Below are positions 28,166 to 38,061 of a stretch of 64,000 nucleotides of DNA, one piece after another (within the stretch, counting starts at the first letter, position 1; each line of letters begins with the position of its first letter). Made by a program: the position numbers and the translations under genes. Origin of the DNA: Ditibartonella apis (GTDB lineage Bacteria > Pseudomonadota > Alphaproteobacteria > Rhizobiales > Rhizobiaceae); contig NZ_LXYU01000002.1 in the NCBI RefSeq assembly GCF_001952075.1, positions 248,001 through 312,000 of the forward strand. Reading direction: 5' to 3'. The notes beneath the pieces were generated by a model, which had not been told where the DNA came from, made no database searches, and worked only from the letters and a program-made list of their open reading frames with translations.

Positions 28166-29116
28166 TCATGATTGCAATTTCATGAATTGTTCAAGTCCGG
28201 CATCTCCCCCTTCCGGCAGCATAATGCGTACATGAACATAAAGGTCGTCCCGGCCACCTGTTTTTAATGGCAAACCCCGCCCCTTCAAACGTAATACCTT
28301 GTCGGAACTTGACCATGCAGGGATCGTCAACATGATACGCCCGTCAAGCGTATCAACAGGCTTTTTAGCGCCCAAAACTGCATCTTTAAGAGATACCGGT
28401 AAATCAAGATGAAGTGCTCTTCCTTCAACGTGAATGTGGGGATGAGGTTTGATGTGAATTGTCACCAACGCATCTCCTGCACGACCGTAAGGAATGCTTT
28501 CTCCCTGACCTTTCAAACGAATTGTTTGTCCATCCTCGACGTAATCGGGAAGCTTGATTTTAAGTTTTTTGCCATTAGGGAAAATAGCTTCAACCTTTTC
28601 GGCACCGACGAGCTGTTCCAGCGTTACGTCCAGGCTTGCGTGAATATCAGCCCCCTGTTGGGGAGCTTGAGCACGGCTGCGGCTGCCAAAGCCGGAAAAA
28701 CCGCCACCTCGATTGGCACCGTTTCCTGCACCGAAAAGATCGCGAAAAATATCGCTCGCGTCAAAGCCACCTTTGCCGCCGCCTGAACGGAATTCGAAAT
28801 GGCTGGTACCATTACCGAATGGATTGCCGCGGCCACCAAAGCCTTGCGCTCCGCCAAAGCCCTGACCACCACCGGCAAAGCCTTGAAAAACAGGCTTGCC
28901 TTCGGCATCAATTTTGCCACGATCAAATTTTTCTTTCTTTTCCTTATCCCCCAGAATTTCATAGGCCTGATTGACCTCGGCAAATTTGTCCTGAGCAGTC
29001 TTATCGCCCTTGTGAAGATCAGGGTGATATTGTTTTGCCAGCTTTCTGAATGCAGACTTAATCTCTTGCGGTTTGGCAGTGCGCGCCACACCCAGAACCG
29101 TATAGGGATCACGCAT
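28166..29116 (-). CDS. DnaJ/CbpA-type J-domain protein
   Basis: A 316-residue co-chaperone. A J domain with the HPD motif (YHPDLH near residue 30) is followed by a long glycine/phenylalanine-rich linker (about 75-135) and the two C-terminal substrate-binding domains (from about 150). The cysteine-rich zinc domain of true DnaJ is absent, so it belongs to the CbpA-like group that stimulates DnaK. The ATG follows a GAAAGAGGATAAAT region. A lipoprotein gene is upstream on the same strand after a 174-base gap. Confidence 0.93.
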   Translation of the reverse strand: MRDPYTVLGVARTAKPQEIKSAFRKLAKQYHPDLHKGDKTAQDKFAEVNQAYEILGDKEKKEKFDRGKIDAEGKPVFQGFAGGGQGFGGAQGFGGRGNPFGNGTSHFEFRSGGGKGGFDASDIFRDLFGAGNGANRGGGFSGFGSRSRAQAPQQGADIHASLDVTLEQLVGAEKVEAIFPNGKKLKIKLPDYVEDGQTIRLKGQGESIPYGRAGDALVTIHIKPHPHIHVEGRALHLDLPVSLKDAVLGAKKPVDTLDGRIMLTIPAWSSSDKVLRLKGRGLPLKTGGRDDLYVHVRIMLPEGGDAGLEQFMKLQS

Positions 29117-29290
29117 ATTTATCCTCTTTCCAGCCGAAAAAAGGGCATCCCCTCAAGACGGCTTTATAAAAAATCTGTTCCACCTTAAAGGGCAGAAAAA
29201 TATCTAATTCTCTATATGCCTATGAAACAGCAAAAATACCAGATCATTAAATGTTTTTTTAAGCGTTTTTGAATGACCCGATTATGAACT

Positions 29291-29764
29291 TCAATGCACA
29301 ACATCAAAGGCTGTCATTGTCCAGACATCGGGAGCGACTTCACAAAGTTCACCATGATAGAGATTTTCACCATCGAAGGCTGAACGGGTCGCTTTGAATT
29401 TGCGGCACTTGCGCCCTTTATCCGAATTTTCGACAATGGCACTGATCGTCCCTTCGCTTCCGGTTATGGTATTATCCCATTTCAATTCTTTGTCCGAGGT
29501 CTTCAAATTTTCGATCACTCTAATCTCGTCGCGTATAACGAGTTCATCAGACTGTAAAATGGGATCACTCGCGAGTTCTGTTGACTGAGAAGGAATCGAG
29601 CCGGTCACAAGCGAGGCATCAACATTATTTTCCGTTGGTGCAGCCGTTGAAGCCATATTATCAAGTTTATCACCCGATATGATACAGCCTTGCATTGGCA
29701 ATATGATCGTGACACAAATAACAAAACGACCAAGCCGGCTTTTCAAGTTAAAAAAAGCTTCCAT
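29291..29764 (-). CDS. RT0821/Lpp0805-like surface lipoprotein
   Basis: A 157-residue protein with a lipoprotein signal peptide; the lipobox is LPMQGC with the lipidated cysteine near residue 27. The C-terminal half has the pattern of the RT0821/Lpp0805 family: a WDNTITGSEGTI segment, then a cysteine in RKCRKF and a second in GELCE, ending with a tryptophan. The family is found in Rickettsia, Legionella and Rhizobiales; its function is unknown. It is divergent from pdxH, 76 bases away, a neighbourhood seen in Brucella-type genomes as I recall. Confidence 0.75.
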   Translation of the reverse strand: MEAFFNLKSRLGRFVICVTIILPMQGCIISGDKLDNMASTAAPTENNVDASLVTGSIPSQSTELASDPILQSDELVIRDEIRVIENLKTSDKELKWDNTITGSEGTISAIVENSDKGRKCRKFKATRSAFDGENLYHGELCEVAPDVWTMTAFDVVH

Positions 29765-29840
29765 AGTTCACTTTTTTCTGTGTCGGCCAGGTAGTTTGAC
29801 AACACACTATAATACGCAAAACACATAATTCAGGTGCATT

Positions 29841-30464
29841 ATGACAGATGAAACGTTAACAACTGGTGACTTTGTTGAAGCAAATGAACCATTCGCACTT
29901 TTCACGACATGGATGGATGACGCGACAAAAAGCGAAATTAACGACCCGAATGCCATGGCACTTGCTACAGTGGATCCTACGGGTCTGCCAGATGTGCGTA
30001 TGGTGCTTTTGAAAGCTTTCGGTGCGGACGGTTTTGTCTTTTACACCAATTATGAAAGCAACAAGGGACGAGAAATCCTTTCTTCCATGAAAGCGGCTTT
30101 ATGTCTTCACTGGAAATCCTTGCGCAGGCAAGTAAGAGTGCGTGGACTGGTTGAAAAGGTAAGTGATGAAGAAGCTGACGCCTATTATCAATCACGCGCA
30201 CGTGGAAGCCGTATCGGCGCATGGGCTTCCAAACAGTCACGCCCGCTGGAAAGTCGCTTTGCGCTGGAAAAAGCCGTTGCCGAATACACGGCAAAATATG
30301 CAATCGGCAATATTCCGCGCCCTCCTTATTGGTCCGGCTTCAGAATCAAACCACTTTCAATCGAATTCTGGCATGACAGGCCGTTCAGACTTCATGACCG
30401 CGTGGTTTTTTCCCGTCCTTCCCCCGATGCAAAATCATGGGAAAAACACCGTCTCTATCCTTGA
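29841..30464 (+). CDS. pdxH: Pyridoxamine 5'-phosphate oxidase
   Basis: A 207-residue FMN enzyme oxidising pyridoxine or pyridoxamine phosphate to PLP. Markers are [20 protein letters not shown] near residue 33, the [12 protein letters not shown] segment near residue 72, the [14 protein letters not shown] loop near residue 125 and the C-terminal family signature [14 protein letters not shown]. The short length is normal for alphaproteobacteria. It converges with ubiA; a hairpin lies between them. Confidence 0.97.
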   Translation: MTDETLTTGDFVEANEPFALFTTWMDDATKSEINDPNAMALATVDPTGLPDVRMVLLKAFGADGFVFYTNYESNKGREILSSMKAALCLHWKSLRRQVRVRGLVEKVSDEEADAYYQSRARGSRIGAWASKQSRPLESRFALEKAVAEYTAKYAIGNIPRPPYWSGFRIKPLSIEFWHDRPFRLHDRVVFSRPSPDAKSWEKHRLYP

Positions 30465-30510
30465 GAGGCTTCGTTATCGGCTACATTTTCCGGCAAGCCA
30501 GGCAGTTTTA

Positions 30511-30535
30511 AAGCCGACTTTAAAAAAGTCGGCTT
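30511..30535. terminator. Hairpin between pdxH and ubiA
   Basis: A perfect eleven-pair stem, AAGCCGACTTT and AAAGTCGGCTT, with a three-base loop, centred between the convergent ends of pdxH and ubiA. T-runs are short on both sides (three T on the minus strand), so it may work weakly in both directions. Confidence 0.65.
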
Positions 30536-30554
30536 CAATCATGCGCGACGGTTA

Positions 30555-31574
30555 TCATTGGAAATAACGTGTCGCCGCGCCGAGTACGAGACCGAAGAAA
30601 ATCAAACAGCCGACTGTCGAATTCGATTTAAATAACCTCAGACACTCGCTATTATTGTCGATGTCGATCGTAATTATCTGGTAAAACATGTGTATTGCGG
30701 CAAGTAAAAGGCCAAGATAGGCAAAGGCAGGAACACCAGCCAGAAGAAATGCAATGAGGCTTAATACGAGAAACCCGCTATAAAGAAAAACAAGCGCGGA
30801 TTTAGTTTTTTCCCCAAAAAGCCGTGCTGTCGAGTGCACTCCGACAATTGCATCATCTTCCTTATCCTGATGGGCATAGATTGTGTCATAGCCGATTGTC
30901 CATAAGACCGAGCCGAAATAAAGGCTCAAGGGTGCAAAATCAAGACGACCGTAAATTGTCGCCCACCCCATCAACGCTCCCCAATTGAAGGCAAGACCTA
31001 AAAAGAACTGCGGCCAGTCGGTCACACGTTTCATGAACGGGTAAATCGCAACAACAACAAGCGATGAAATGCCTAGAATAATGCTGAAAGGATTGAATTC
31101 AACAAGCACGATAAGCCCGACCAGGCATTGCAACCCCATAAAGATTTTAGCCTGTAAACGGCTGACCTGCCCCGATGGCAAAGGCCTTGAACGCGTACGC
31201 TCGACTTTGTTATCGATTTTCTGGTCAACAAGATCGTTCCAGGTGCACCCTGCACCCCGCATGGCAATAGCACCGATAAAGAAAAGAAAAAGATACCATA
31301 TTGCCAAGGCAACGGGATATGGATGCAGTTCGGAAGAAAAGCCCTTTGCATCCATTGCCAAAATTAGCGACCAGAAACACGGCCACATCAGAAGTTTCCA
31401 GCCGATTGGCCGGTCCCAGCGCGCCAATTGGGCGTAAGGCCAAAGGGAATGCGGCAACAAGCGATAAACCCAATGGCCTGACGGTGCGTCGAAGACACGT
31501 CCTCTCACGCCTTGTTGTTGAAGCGTTTCGTCGGCTCTCAAGCTGTCGGGAACAATATTTTTGTTGTTTACCAT
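30555..31574 (-). CDS. ubiA: 4-hydroxybenzoate polyprenyltransferase
   Basis: A 339-residue membrane prenyltransferase that joins the polyprenyl tail to 4-hydroxybenzoate in ubiquinone synthesis. The first aspartate-rich motif is NDLVDQKIDNKVERTRSRPL near residue 112, the second is DTIYAHQDKEDD near residue 228. About eight or nine membrane helices follow an N-terminal extension of some 45 residues. The chain donor may be made by the polyprenyl diphosphate synthase at 43.8 kb. It is divergent from purD. Confidence 0.95.
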   Translation of the reverse strand: MVNNKNIVPDSLRADETLQQQGVRGRVFDAPSGHWVYRLLPHSLWPYAQLARWDRPIGWKLLMWPCFWSLILAMDAKGFSSELHPYPVALAIWYLFLFFIGAIAMRGAGCTWNDLVDQKIDNKVERTRSRPLPSGQVSRLQAKIFMGLQCLVGLIVLVEFNPFSIILGISSLVVVAIYPFMKRVTDWPQFFLGLAFNWGALMGWATIYGRLDFAPLSLYFGSVLWTIGYDTIYAHQDKEDDAIVGVHSTARLFGEKTKSALVFLYSGFLVLSLIAFLLAGVPAFAYLGLLLAAIHMFYQIITIDIDNNSECLRLFKSNSTVGCLIFFGLVLGAATRYFQ

Positions 31575-31666
31575 TTACGAGCGCACACCTTTTACCTTGA
31601 AGCTAAAGCATTTCATTTCTATGACAAGAGCTAGGGTTTTAACATCTTCTTCAACAGGAGCAAGCA

Positions 31667-32953
31667 ATGAACGTTCTTCTCATTGGTTCAGGTGGACGCG
31701 AACATGCATTGGCATATAAAATTTCGTCATCCCCACTTCTTGGAAAGCTCTTTTGTGCTCCGGGTAATCCGGGTACTCTTGAATTGGGAGATAATGTTGA
31801 TCTTGATGCAAAAAACCATAAAGCTGTCGTCGAATTTTGCAAGAAAAATTCGGTAGAACTCGTGGTCGTCGGGCCGGAAGCGCCACTTGTTGATGGCCTT
31901 GCAGATGCTCTTCGCGAAGCTATGATTCCGGTTGTAGGACCCAATAAACGCGCAGCGCGGCTTGAAGGTTCGAAAGGATTTACAAAAGATTTATGCGCCA
32001 AATACAATATTCCGACCGGCGACTATCAGCGTTTTGATAATGCTGAAAAAGCCAGGGACTATATTGAAAAGAAAGGTGCACCTATTGTCATTAAAGCTGA
32101 TGGTTTGGCTGCCGGTAAAGGTGTCACCGTTGCAACCACAATCGAAGAAGCATTCCGCGCCGTTGATGCCTGCTTTGAGGGGGCTTTCGGAAAAGCCGGA
32201 ATTGAAATTGTTGTGGAAGAATTTCTTGAGGGTGAAGAAGCAAGTTTCTTTTGCCTTTGTGATGGTAAAACTGCTATTCCTTTTGGCTCTGCACAAGATC
32301 ACAAACGAGTTGGCGATGGCGATAAAGGTGCCAATACCGGTGGCATGGGGGCCTATTCACCAGCACCTGTCATGACCGACGAGATGACAAAGCGGGTTAT
32401 GAAAGAGATTGTCGAACCGACGATGCATGGAATGGCCGATCTTGGTTGCCCGTTTAGCGGCGTTCTGTTTGTAGGCTTGATGATTACAAAAAGAGGCCCA
32501 GAACTTATTGAATTCAATGTCCGCTTCGGTGACCCTGAATGTCAGGTTCTGATGATGCGGTTAAAAAGCGATTTGCTGCCTGTCCTTTATTCTGTTGCAA
32601 AAGGAAATCTTGAAGGTGTCACACTCGACTGGAACACAGACAAAGCTTTGACTGTGGTTATGGCCGCTAAAGGCTATCCGGAAGCGCCGAAACGTGGAAG
32701 CATTATTTCAGGCATAGAAAAAGCGGATAAACTGCCGGACGTCAAAGTTTTCCACGCCGGTACCGCATTGAAAGACGGAAAAGTCATAGCCAATGGCGGA
32801 AGAGTGCTTGATGTTACAGCAACAGGAAAAACTGTAAGACAGGCGCAACAGAAAGCCTATAAAGCAATAAAATTGATTGATTGGCCCGAAGGGTTTTATC
32901 GCCATGATATCGGCTGGCGTGCCATTGAACGGGAAAAAGCCGATGCTAGCTGA
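31667..32953 (+). CDS. purD: Phosphoribosylamine-glycine ligase (GAR synthetase)
   Basis: A 428-residue ATP-grasp enzyme for the second step of purine synthesis. The N-terminal [11 protein letters not shown], the ATP-grasp [10 protein letters not shown] near residue 145, the family signature [11 protein letters not shown] near residue 290 and the C-terminal domain are all present. Length is standard. The ATG is preceded by AGGAG. It is a single plus-strand gene, with a long non-coding region downstream. Confidence 0.98.
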   Translation: MNVLLIGSGGREHALAYKISSSPLLGKLFCAPGNPGTLELGDNVDLDAKNHKAVVEFCKKNSVELVVVGPEAPLVDGLADALREAMIPVVGPNKRAARLEGSKGFTKDLCAKYNIPTGDYQRFDNAEKARDYIEKKGAPIVIKADGLAAGKGVTVATTIEEAFRAVDACFEGAFGKAGIEIVVEEFLEGEEASFFCLCDGKTAIPFGSAQDHKRVGDGDKGANTGGMGAYSPAPVMTDEMTKRVMKEIVEPTMHGMADLGCPFSGVLFVGLMITKRGPELIEFNVRFGDPECQVLMMRLKSDLLPVLYSVAKGNLEGVTLDWNTDKALTVVMAAKGYPEAPKRGSIISGIEKADKLPDVKVFHAGTALKDGKVIANGGRVLDVTATGKTVRQAQQKAYKAIKLIDWPEGFYRHDIGWRAIEREKADAS

Positions 32954-33369
32954 AATTTCAGCACTTGGCACGCGATGGATCCGGCATAAATCTGCAGAAT
33001 AACGGTTTTTCACTGTATCGGAGCGCAGTTTGAGACATTGAACGCTTTCGCAACTAACCACAACTTGATCCGGAGAATTGTAGTCCCCGCGATAATTTTA
33101 AGGGATGCCCGCATTCAAGCCTGACCGGATAAAGCGGGTAAAAAAATCGGATACGTGTTTTTCCAAAAAAACATTTCAAAATTCAAGCATATCGGATTTG
33201 TCCGCTGCCGACATCAAATTAAAATAATCGCTTTAAGTTTGCGCATTTTTGGCAGACAAGCCGACCTTTGCCGTTATTTATCAAAAAATGTTGTCCTTGA
33301 TATGCTACTCATTGTCAGTGTGGCGGCATCTACCATATGATTTCGAGTGAGATGGCAAATAAAAAACGT
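32954..33369. other. Intergenic region after purD
   Basis: A 416-base gap between convergent purD and the YcxB-like gene. A 14-base palindrome overlaps the purD end (32949-32962). No gene, RNA or strong terminator is recognisable; the open frame 33155-33340 looks like chance. Confidence 0.55.
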
Positions 33370-33912
33370 CTACTTCTCTTCGGCAGCTATTTCGCGTTTG
33401 AAAATAGTCCGCAGATCTTCAAGTTGCTCGTCATTCATAGGCGCTTTCGGCAATACATTGAATTTCTTGGGCGATATATAAAGTGCAATAAACGTCGGAT
33501 ATTCTCGCCAGCCGGAAAACAAACGAAACGGGTATGTCCCTCTGATATAAGAGCTCTTTATTGCAACTGCATGATCATCCCATACCCAGCTTTGTTCAAG
33601 CCCGATCTGTTTATCATTTTTTACCAATTGTTGGACATGATGGGGAATGAGAACGCAATAGTTCAACGCCCAGATAGCAATGATAATAGCTGCATAAATT
33701 GCCGAGATGCGATAGAGAGAGCGCCCCCAATTCTGATACCAGTCAGAACCGTCAATCATCACAAGAACCGCTGACATCAGAGCAACTGCAATGATCCAGA
33801 GCAGGAAAAGACGCATAAATGTTCGCCTTGATAGCGCATGGTCGCGATAATAAGCTTTGAGTGCCTCGATCGCATCCTGCTTTTCAAGTATAAAAACAAT
33901 CTGCCGCGTCAT
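33370..33912 (-). CDS. YcxB-like membrane protein
   Basis: A 180-residue protein with a cytoplasmic N-terminus, two membrane helices (about 31-52 and 66-88) and a soluble C-terminal part with the segment IRGTYPFRLFSGWREYPTFIALYIS, which resembles the YcxB-like domain (a PH-like fold) found after two helices in that family. The function is unknown. It is flanked by non-coding gaps on both sides, so it appears to be a single-gene unit. Confidence 0.65.
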   Translation of the reverse strand: MTRQIVFILEKQDAIEALKAYYRDHALSRRTFMRLFLLWIIAVALMSAVLVMIDGSDWYQNWGRSLYRISAIYAAIIIAIWALNYCVLIPHHVQQLVKNDKQIGLEQSWVWDDHAVAIKSSYIRGTYPFRLFSGWREYPTFIALYISPKKFNVLPKAPMNDEQLEDLRTIFKREIAAEEK

Positions 33913-34257
33913 TCAGTCCTCCGGATATAACCTCCTCGTAAGCTTAACACCGGTTCATTGTCAAATGGCAAAGAAAATTTTTAAAGGAAATTTTCGGGAA
34001 TATTGTTTGCTCGAATAAATACGGATAAAACCGGCTTCCAATTTTGTCAAAAACTCAACAGCTATCTTTTTTTAAAGCAATAGAAGCCCACGTTAAAAAT
34101 CACGAGCCTTCTGACCCTGTTCCATCAAAAACACGGACGAAAAAATAAATCTTTTACGGCTTTTATTTTTTCTCTAAAAACCGGCTTTAAATGTGATCGA
34201 CTACCAAATCGGAGAAAACAATAAATAACGGCGTCAATTCTTGTACGAGCCACAATG
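33913..34257. other. Intergenic region, nothing recognised
   Basis: A 345-base AT-rich gap between two minus-strand genes. I see no gene, RNA or clear hairpin; it should hold the promoter of the YcxB-like gene. Confidence 0.5.
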
Positions 34258-34794
34258 TTATCCGAGCATAACCTGATTGTTGATAACCAACCTTATGCCT
34301 AAAGAGCACCCGCGGCATCGCAACGAGAAATTCTTCTTTATATGTTCGTGCGATTGTTTTCCGAAAAAATGTTCAAGCGGCGAACGGTCTTTTACAGGAA
34401 TAGCCGAACCGTCGTCGTTGAGAAGAAGCATCGGCAAATCGTAGGTATCTGCCCAAAGTCTCCAATCAAGGAGTACATCATCAAGATCGCGCGAAACAAG
34501 AAGCGGAATGCACGCTTCATGATTTCGGTGTAACAATTCAAGAGAAACCGCTTTTTGTCCTGAAGAGGTTACGACCGCACGCGCAGCAACACCTCTGAAT
34601 TGATGGGCAAGCACCAGGCGCGATAATTGCGATGTACCGTTTTCATTTTCGATTTTTAACGCTGCGCCACGCTCGTTCAATGAACAGACAATTGTCTTAT
34701 CCTGAACGTCGAAAGAAACATATTGTGGCAAATGGCAGGGATCCAGTCTCAGTTCAAGTCCTGCTTTTGCCCGATTAGCCCATTGAGTGGCCAT
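34258..34794 (-). CDS. DUF6101-like conserved hypothetical protein
   Basis: About 178 residues without membrane helices or signal peptide. The LRLDPCHLPQYVSF start, the GVAARAV segment near residue 80 and RDLDDVLLDWRLWAD near residue 115 resemble the DUF6101 family of Rhizobiales, identified from memory only. The function is unknown. The ATG at 34794 (MATQWAN) has a GGGGAC sequence at a fair distance; a GTG 14 codons upstream is also possible. A cluster of basic and cysteine residues ends the protein. Confidence 0.65.
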   Translation of the reverse strand: MATQWANRAKAGLELRLDPCHLPQYVSFDVQDKTIVCSLNERGAALKIENENGTSQLSRLVLAHQFRGVAARAVVTSSGQKAVSLELLHRNHEACIPLLVSRDLDDVLLDWRLWADTYDLPMLLLNDDGSAIPVKDRSPLEHFFGKQSHEHIKKNFSLRCRGCSLGIRLVINNQVMLG

Positions 34795-34946
34795 ATATTT
34801 TGTCCCCAATATCCTCTTCAATTCAACTGGGAACACCTTAGCGACCTTTGTTAATCGGTTTGTTAAAAGGTTAGGTTAAAAAATTATTGGTTTGTTTTTT
34901 GGTTATCGAATTACAAACGGCCCTTTAAGCCATTATTCACCAAGAC

Positions 34947-36359
34947 TTATAGCATTTTACCCGGATTCATAATGTTTTTCGGGTCAAATACCTGTTTGAT
35001 AGAACGCATCAGAGAAAGTGCTACCGGAGATTTGAAGGCAACGAGTTCCTTGCGCTTTAATTGTCCGATGCCATGTTCGGCTGAAAATGAACCATTATAG
35101 CTCATAACCAATGTATGAATACGGTGGTTCATTTCCCCCCAAAGGGAAAGATAGGCTTGCTTGTCGGCGCCCACAGGTTGCGACACATTATAATGCAGGT
35201 TTCCATCCCCCATATGACCAAAGCAGACAATGCGGGCACCGGGCGAAATCGTTTCGATAATTTTTGCCGCCTCGCTGATAAAATCGGGAATAGAAGCTAT
35301 CGGAACCGAAATATCATGTTTGATCGACCCGCCTTCCAATTTTTGTGCTGGTGACATATCTTCGCGAAGCCGCCAGAATTCCTTCTGCTGGCTCACCGAC
35401 CGGGCAATGGATGCATCTTCTATAACTCCCTGTTGAAGCGCATCTGCCAGAATATCTTCCATCGTATTTGCAGCTTCACCGTCACTATGGGACGAAGAAA
35501 GATCAAGAAGTACATACCATTCGCTTCCATGCTCGAGTGGTGCATGAGCACCTTTGACGTAGCGCAAAGACATTTCCATTCCAACCTTTGCCATAAGTTC
35601 AAAACCGGTAAGCATGGAACCGGCTTTTTTCTGGGCAAGGAGTAGAAGCCCTAACGCTTTTTCCGGACTTTTCATGCCCGCATAAGCAACCGCTTTTCCT
35701 TGTGGTTTCGGGAAAAGTTTCATGACGGCAGCTGTTATAATACCAAGCGTTCCTTCTGCTCCGATAAACAAGTCTTTCAAATCATAGCCGCTATTATCTT
35801 TTTTGACATAGCGTAAATCATCAAGAATGCGTCCATCCGGCAGGACAACTTCAAGCCCGAGGCAGAGTTCACGCGTATTGCCATAGGCAAGAACATCCGT
35901 ACCGCCGGCATTGGAGGAAAGATTTCCGCCAATTTGGCAAGAACCTTCCGAGCCAAGTGATAAAGGAAAAAAGCGCCCCTTTTCATCAACTTTTTCCTGT
36001 AATGTCCGGAGAACAACCCCTGCTTCAACTAAAGCCAGATTACCTTCAACATCAATCGAGCGAATCTTGTTCAAACGCTCCATCGAAACAATAATCTCAT
36101 TAGCACTTTCGTCCGGTTGTTGTGCCCCGACAAGACCTGTATTTCCCCCTTGTGGAACAATGGGGGTCAAAGTCTTGCTCGCAAGCTTCATAATTTCCGA
36201 AACTTCTTGTGGAGAGGAAGGGCGCAAAACAAGAGGGGTACGCCCGTGATAAAGACCGCGTTGTTCGACAAGATAGGATGAAATCACATCCTGATCCACC
36301 AAAGCGTGATTGACACCGACAATTTCTATAAAACGATCAATCAGCTTTTTGTCTATCAT
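34947..36359 (-). CDS. FAD-binding oxidase, GlcD / D-lactate dehydrogenase family
   Basis: A 470-residue flavoprotein with an N-terminal FAD-binding type-4 (PCMH) domain (VPQGGNTGLVGAQ near residue 88, GGNLSSNAGGTDVLAYG near residue 145) and a C-terminal FAD-linked oxidase domain with CFGHMGDGNLHYNV near residue 380 and the SAEHGIGQLK signature near residue 425. Such enzymes oxidise D-2-hydroxyacids such as D-lactate, D-2-hydroxyglutarate or glycolate and pass electrons to quinone or a flavoprotein; the substrate is not clear here. It starts two bases after the Sua5 stop, so they are cotranscribed. Confidence 0.9.
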   Translation of the reverse strand: MIDKKLIDRFIEIVGVNHALVDQDVISSYLVEQRGLYHGRTPLVLRPSSPQEVSEIMKLASKTLTPIVPQGGNTGLVGAQQPDESANEIIVSMERLNKIRSIDVEGNLALVEAGVVLRTLQEKVDEKGRFFPLSLGSEGSCQIGGNLSSNAGGTDVLAYGNTRELCLGLEVVLPDGRILDDLRYVKKDNSGYDLKDLFIGAEGTLGIITAAVMKLFPKPQGKAVAYAGMKSPEKALGLLLLAQKKAGSMLTGFELMAKVGMEMSLRYVKGAHAPLEHGSEWYVLLDLSSSHSDGEAANTMEDILADALQQGVIEDASIARSVSQQKEFWRLREDMSPAQKLEGGSIKHDISVPIASIPDFISEAAKIIETISPGARIVCFGHMGDGNLHYNVSQPVGADKQAYLSLWGEMNHRIHTLVMSYNGSFSAEHGIGQLKRKELVAFKSPVALSLMRSIKQVFDPKNIMNPGKML

Positions 36360-36361
36360 TT

Positions 36362-37324
36362 CTATTTCCTTGGTGCGGCTGCGCGTTGAAGCCGGTCATT
36401 GATAGCCTCGCCCAAGCCCGTAAACGGTATCGGCTCGACAGCTATACATTTAACATCTTTTCTATCAAGTTCCTTCAAATAATGGAACAGATTGCTGGCC
36501 GCCTCCTCAAGATTACCTTTTTCGCTTAAGTTGAGCATTGCCACTGCACTTCCCGCATTTCGGGTTTGTTGTTTTCCAAAGGCTAAAAGTGCTTCATCGT
36601 TTTTAACATCTTTGGCATCAAGCCTCACAAATGCATTGGGTGCATAATGTGATTTTAACATACCAGGCGCTTCAATGGCTGCTCGCTGGTCTACACGTTC
36701 CAGCTTAATTCCTGATATTTTTTCAATTTTTTCAGCTGCAAGCCCGCCCGGACGAAGCAGATAAATATGGTCGCCCACCACTTTGATAATGGTCGATTCA
36801 ACACCGACACGTGTCGGGCCGCCATCAATGATAAGCGGCACTTTTTCACCAAACATATCGGCAACATCCGTGGCGGATGTGCTACTCAAACGGCCGGAAA
36901 TATTTGCGCTCGGTGCTGCAACCGGCCGGCCGAGTTCTTTTACTATTGTTGCGAATATACCGACAGGATTGCGAACCGCCAAAGTTTTCAAACCCGCACT
37001 GGTAAGCGGGTCTATCAAAGTTTTATTTTTAAGTGGCAAAACGAATGTTAAAGGTCCCGGCCAGAAAGTGTCCATCAGCATTTTCGAAATCTCGTCAATC
37101 TCGACAATATCTCCCGCCATATCCATACCGCTGATATGCGCAATAAGCGGGTTGAATTGGGGGCGTCCTTTGGTTTTGAATATATTGGCAACCGCTTTGC
37201 CATTTGTTGCGTCTGCCGCAAGTCCGTAGACGGTCTCGGTCGGTAGTGCCACGAGCTCCCCCTTATCGAGATAGGAAACAGCCTTGGAAACAGCGTCTTT
37301 TGACGAGGCAAGAACAATCATCAT
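36362..37324 (-). CDS. L-threonylcarbamoyladenylate synthase (Sua5 type)
   Basis: A 320-residue Sua5/YrdC enzyme making threonylcarbamoyl-AMP for the t6A37 modification of ANN-decoding tRNAs. The YrdC domain is in front (LPTETVYGLAADA near residue 28, KGRPQFNPLIAH near residue 50, SANISGRLSST near residue 142), and the extra C-terminal Sua5 domain follows from about 210. The other t6A proteins (TsaB, TsaD, TsaE) are not in the window. Two ATG codons in a row follow an AGAGGA site. It lies nine bases downstream of rnhB. Confidence 0.95.
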   Translation of the reverse strand: MMIVLASSKDAVSKAVSYLDKGELVALPTETVYGLAADATNGKAVANIFKTKGRPQFNPLIAHISGMDMAGDIVEIDEISKMLMDTFWPGPLTFVLPLKNKTLIDPLTSAGLKTLAVRNPVGIFATIVKELGRPVAAPSANISGRLSSTSATDVADMFGEKVPLIIDGGPTRVGVESTIIKVVGDHIYLLRPGGLAAEKIEKISGIKLERVDQRAAIEAPGMLKSHYAPNAFVRLDAKDVKNDEALLAFGKQQTRNAGSAVAMLNLSEKGNLEEAASNLFHYLKELDRKDVKCIAVEPIPFTGLGEAINDRLQRAAAPRK

Positions 37325-37333
37325 ACCAATCCT

Positions 37334-37990
37334 CTAGAACGCCCCCTTGATCGGGGCAAAACTGAAGCGATGCAATCTTTTGACAGGCCCTTCATGTTCT
37401 ATTGCTGCGCGGTGGAACGCTGTTGCATATCCGGCATGTTTTTCAAAACCGTAAGCAGGATAAACTTTTCCCACCTTTTCCATTAGCCGGTCGCGGGTGA
37501 CTTTTGCAATAATGGACGCTGCCGCAATAGATTGGGATCGCCCGTCACCTTTAATCAAAGCTTGTGCCGGATATCCAAGATGTGGTGGTATATCCCGCCC
37601 GTCAACCAGAACATATTCGGCCTTGACAGAAAGACTGTGCACCGATCTTCTCATGGCTTCAAGGGCTGCTTTCCTGATATCTGTACGATCTATTTCTGTT
37701 GCTGAAAGACTACAAATCGAAACTGCAACGGCTCTGTCAAAAATCAAATCATAGAGTTTAACGCGTTTTTTTGCCGAAAGTTTTTTGGAATCATTTAAGC
37801 CATCGGGAATATTGTTCCCGTCAAAAATAACGGCTGCCGTTACGACAGGACCGGCCAATGGGCCACGCCCGACTTCATCCACTCCGGCTATATTCCGGTA
37901 GCCTTTTGCAATAAGATGTTCCTCAATCGAATAATCGGGCATTAAAGGAAAATCATCAAATAACGGCAAATCGTTGTTTTTGTGAGACAT
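37334..37990 (-). CDS. rnhB: Ribonuclease HII
   Basis: About 218 residues. RNase HII removes single ribonucleotides and RNA primers from DNA. The catalytic [12 protein letters not shown] motif is near residue 35, and the further acidic residues are in VLVDG and in KVTRDRLM. The ATG at 37990 (MSHKNN) gives the usual length; a TTG 25 codons upstream overlaps the stop of the radical SAM gene and would add an unusual leader. In some alphaproteobacteria rnhB follows the Fo ATP synthase genes; here it does not. Confidence 0.94.
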   Translation of the reverse strand: MSHKNNDLPLFDDFPLMPDYSIEEHLIAKGYRNIAGVDEVGRGPLAGPVVTAAVIFDGNNIPDGLNDSKKLSAKKRVKLYDLIFDRAVAVSICSLSATEIDRTDIRKAALEAMRRSVHSLSVKAEYVLVDGRDIPPHLGYPAQALIKGDGRSQSIAAASIIAKVTRDRLMEKVGKVYPAYGFEKHAGYATAFHRAAIEHEGPVKRLHRFSFAPIKGAF

Positions 37991-38061
37991 GGACAATCTA
38001 ATTGCATTACGAGAGTTTTTGCGCAAGTCCGGCAATTCGAAAACGTTAAGAAAAACGTTCG

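Noticed and set aside
32949..32962. 14-base perfect palindrome at the purD end
   Set aside because: Too short and without a loop or T-run for a terminator; one such word is expected by chance in a window of this size.
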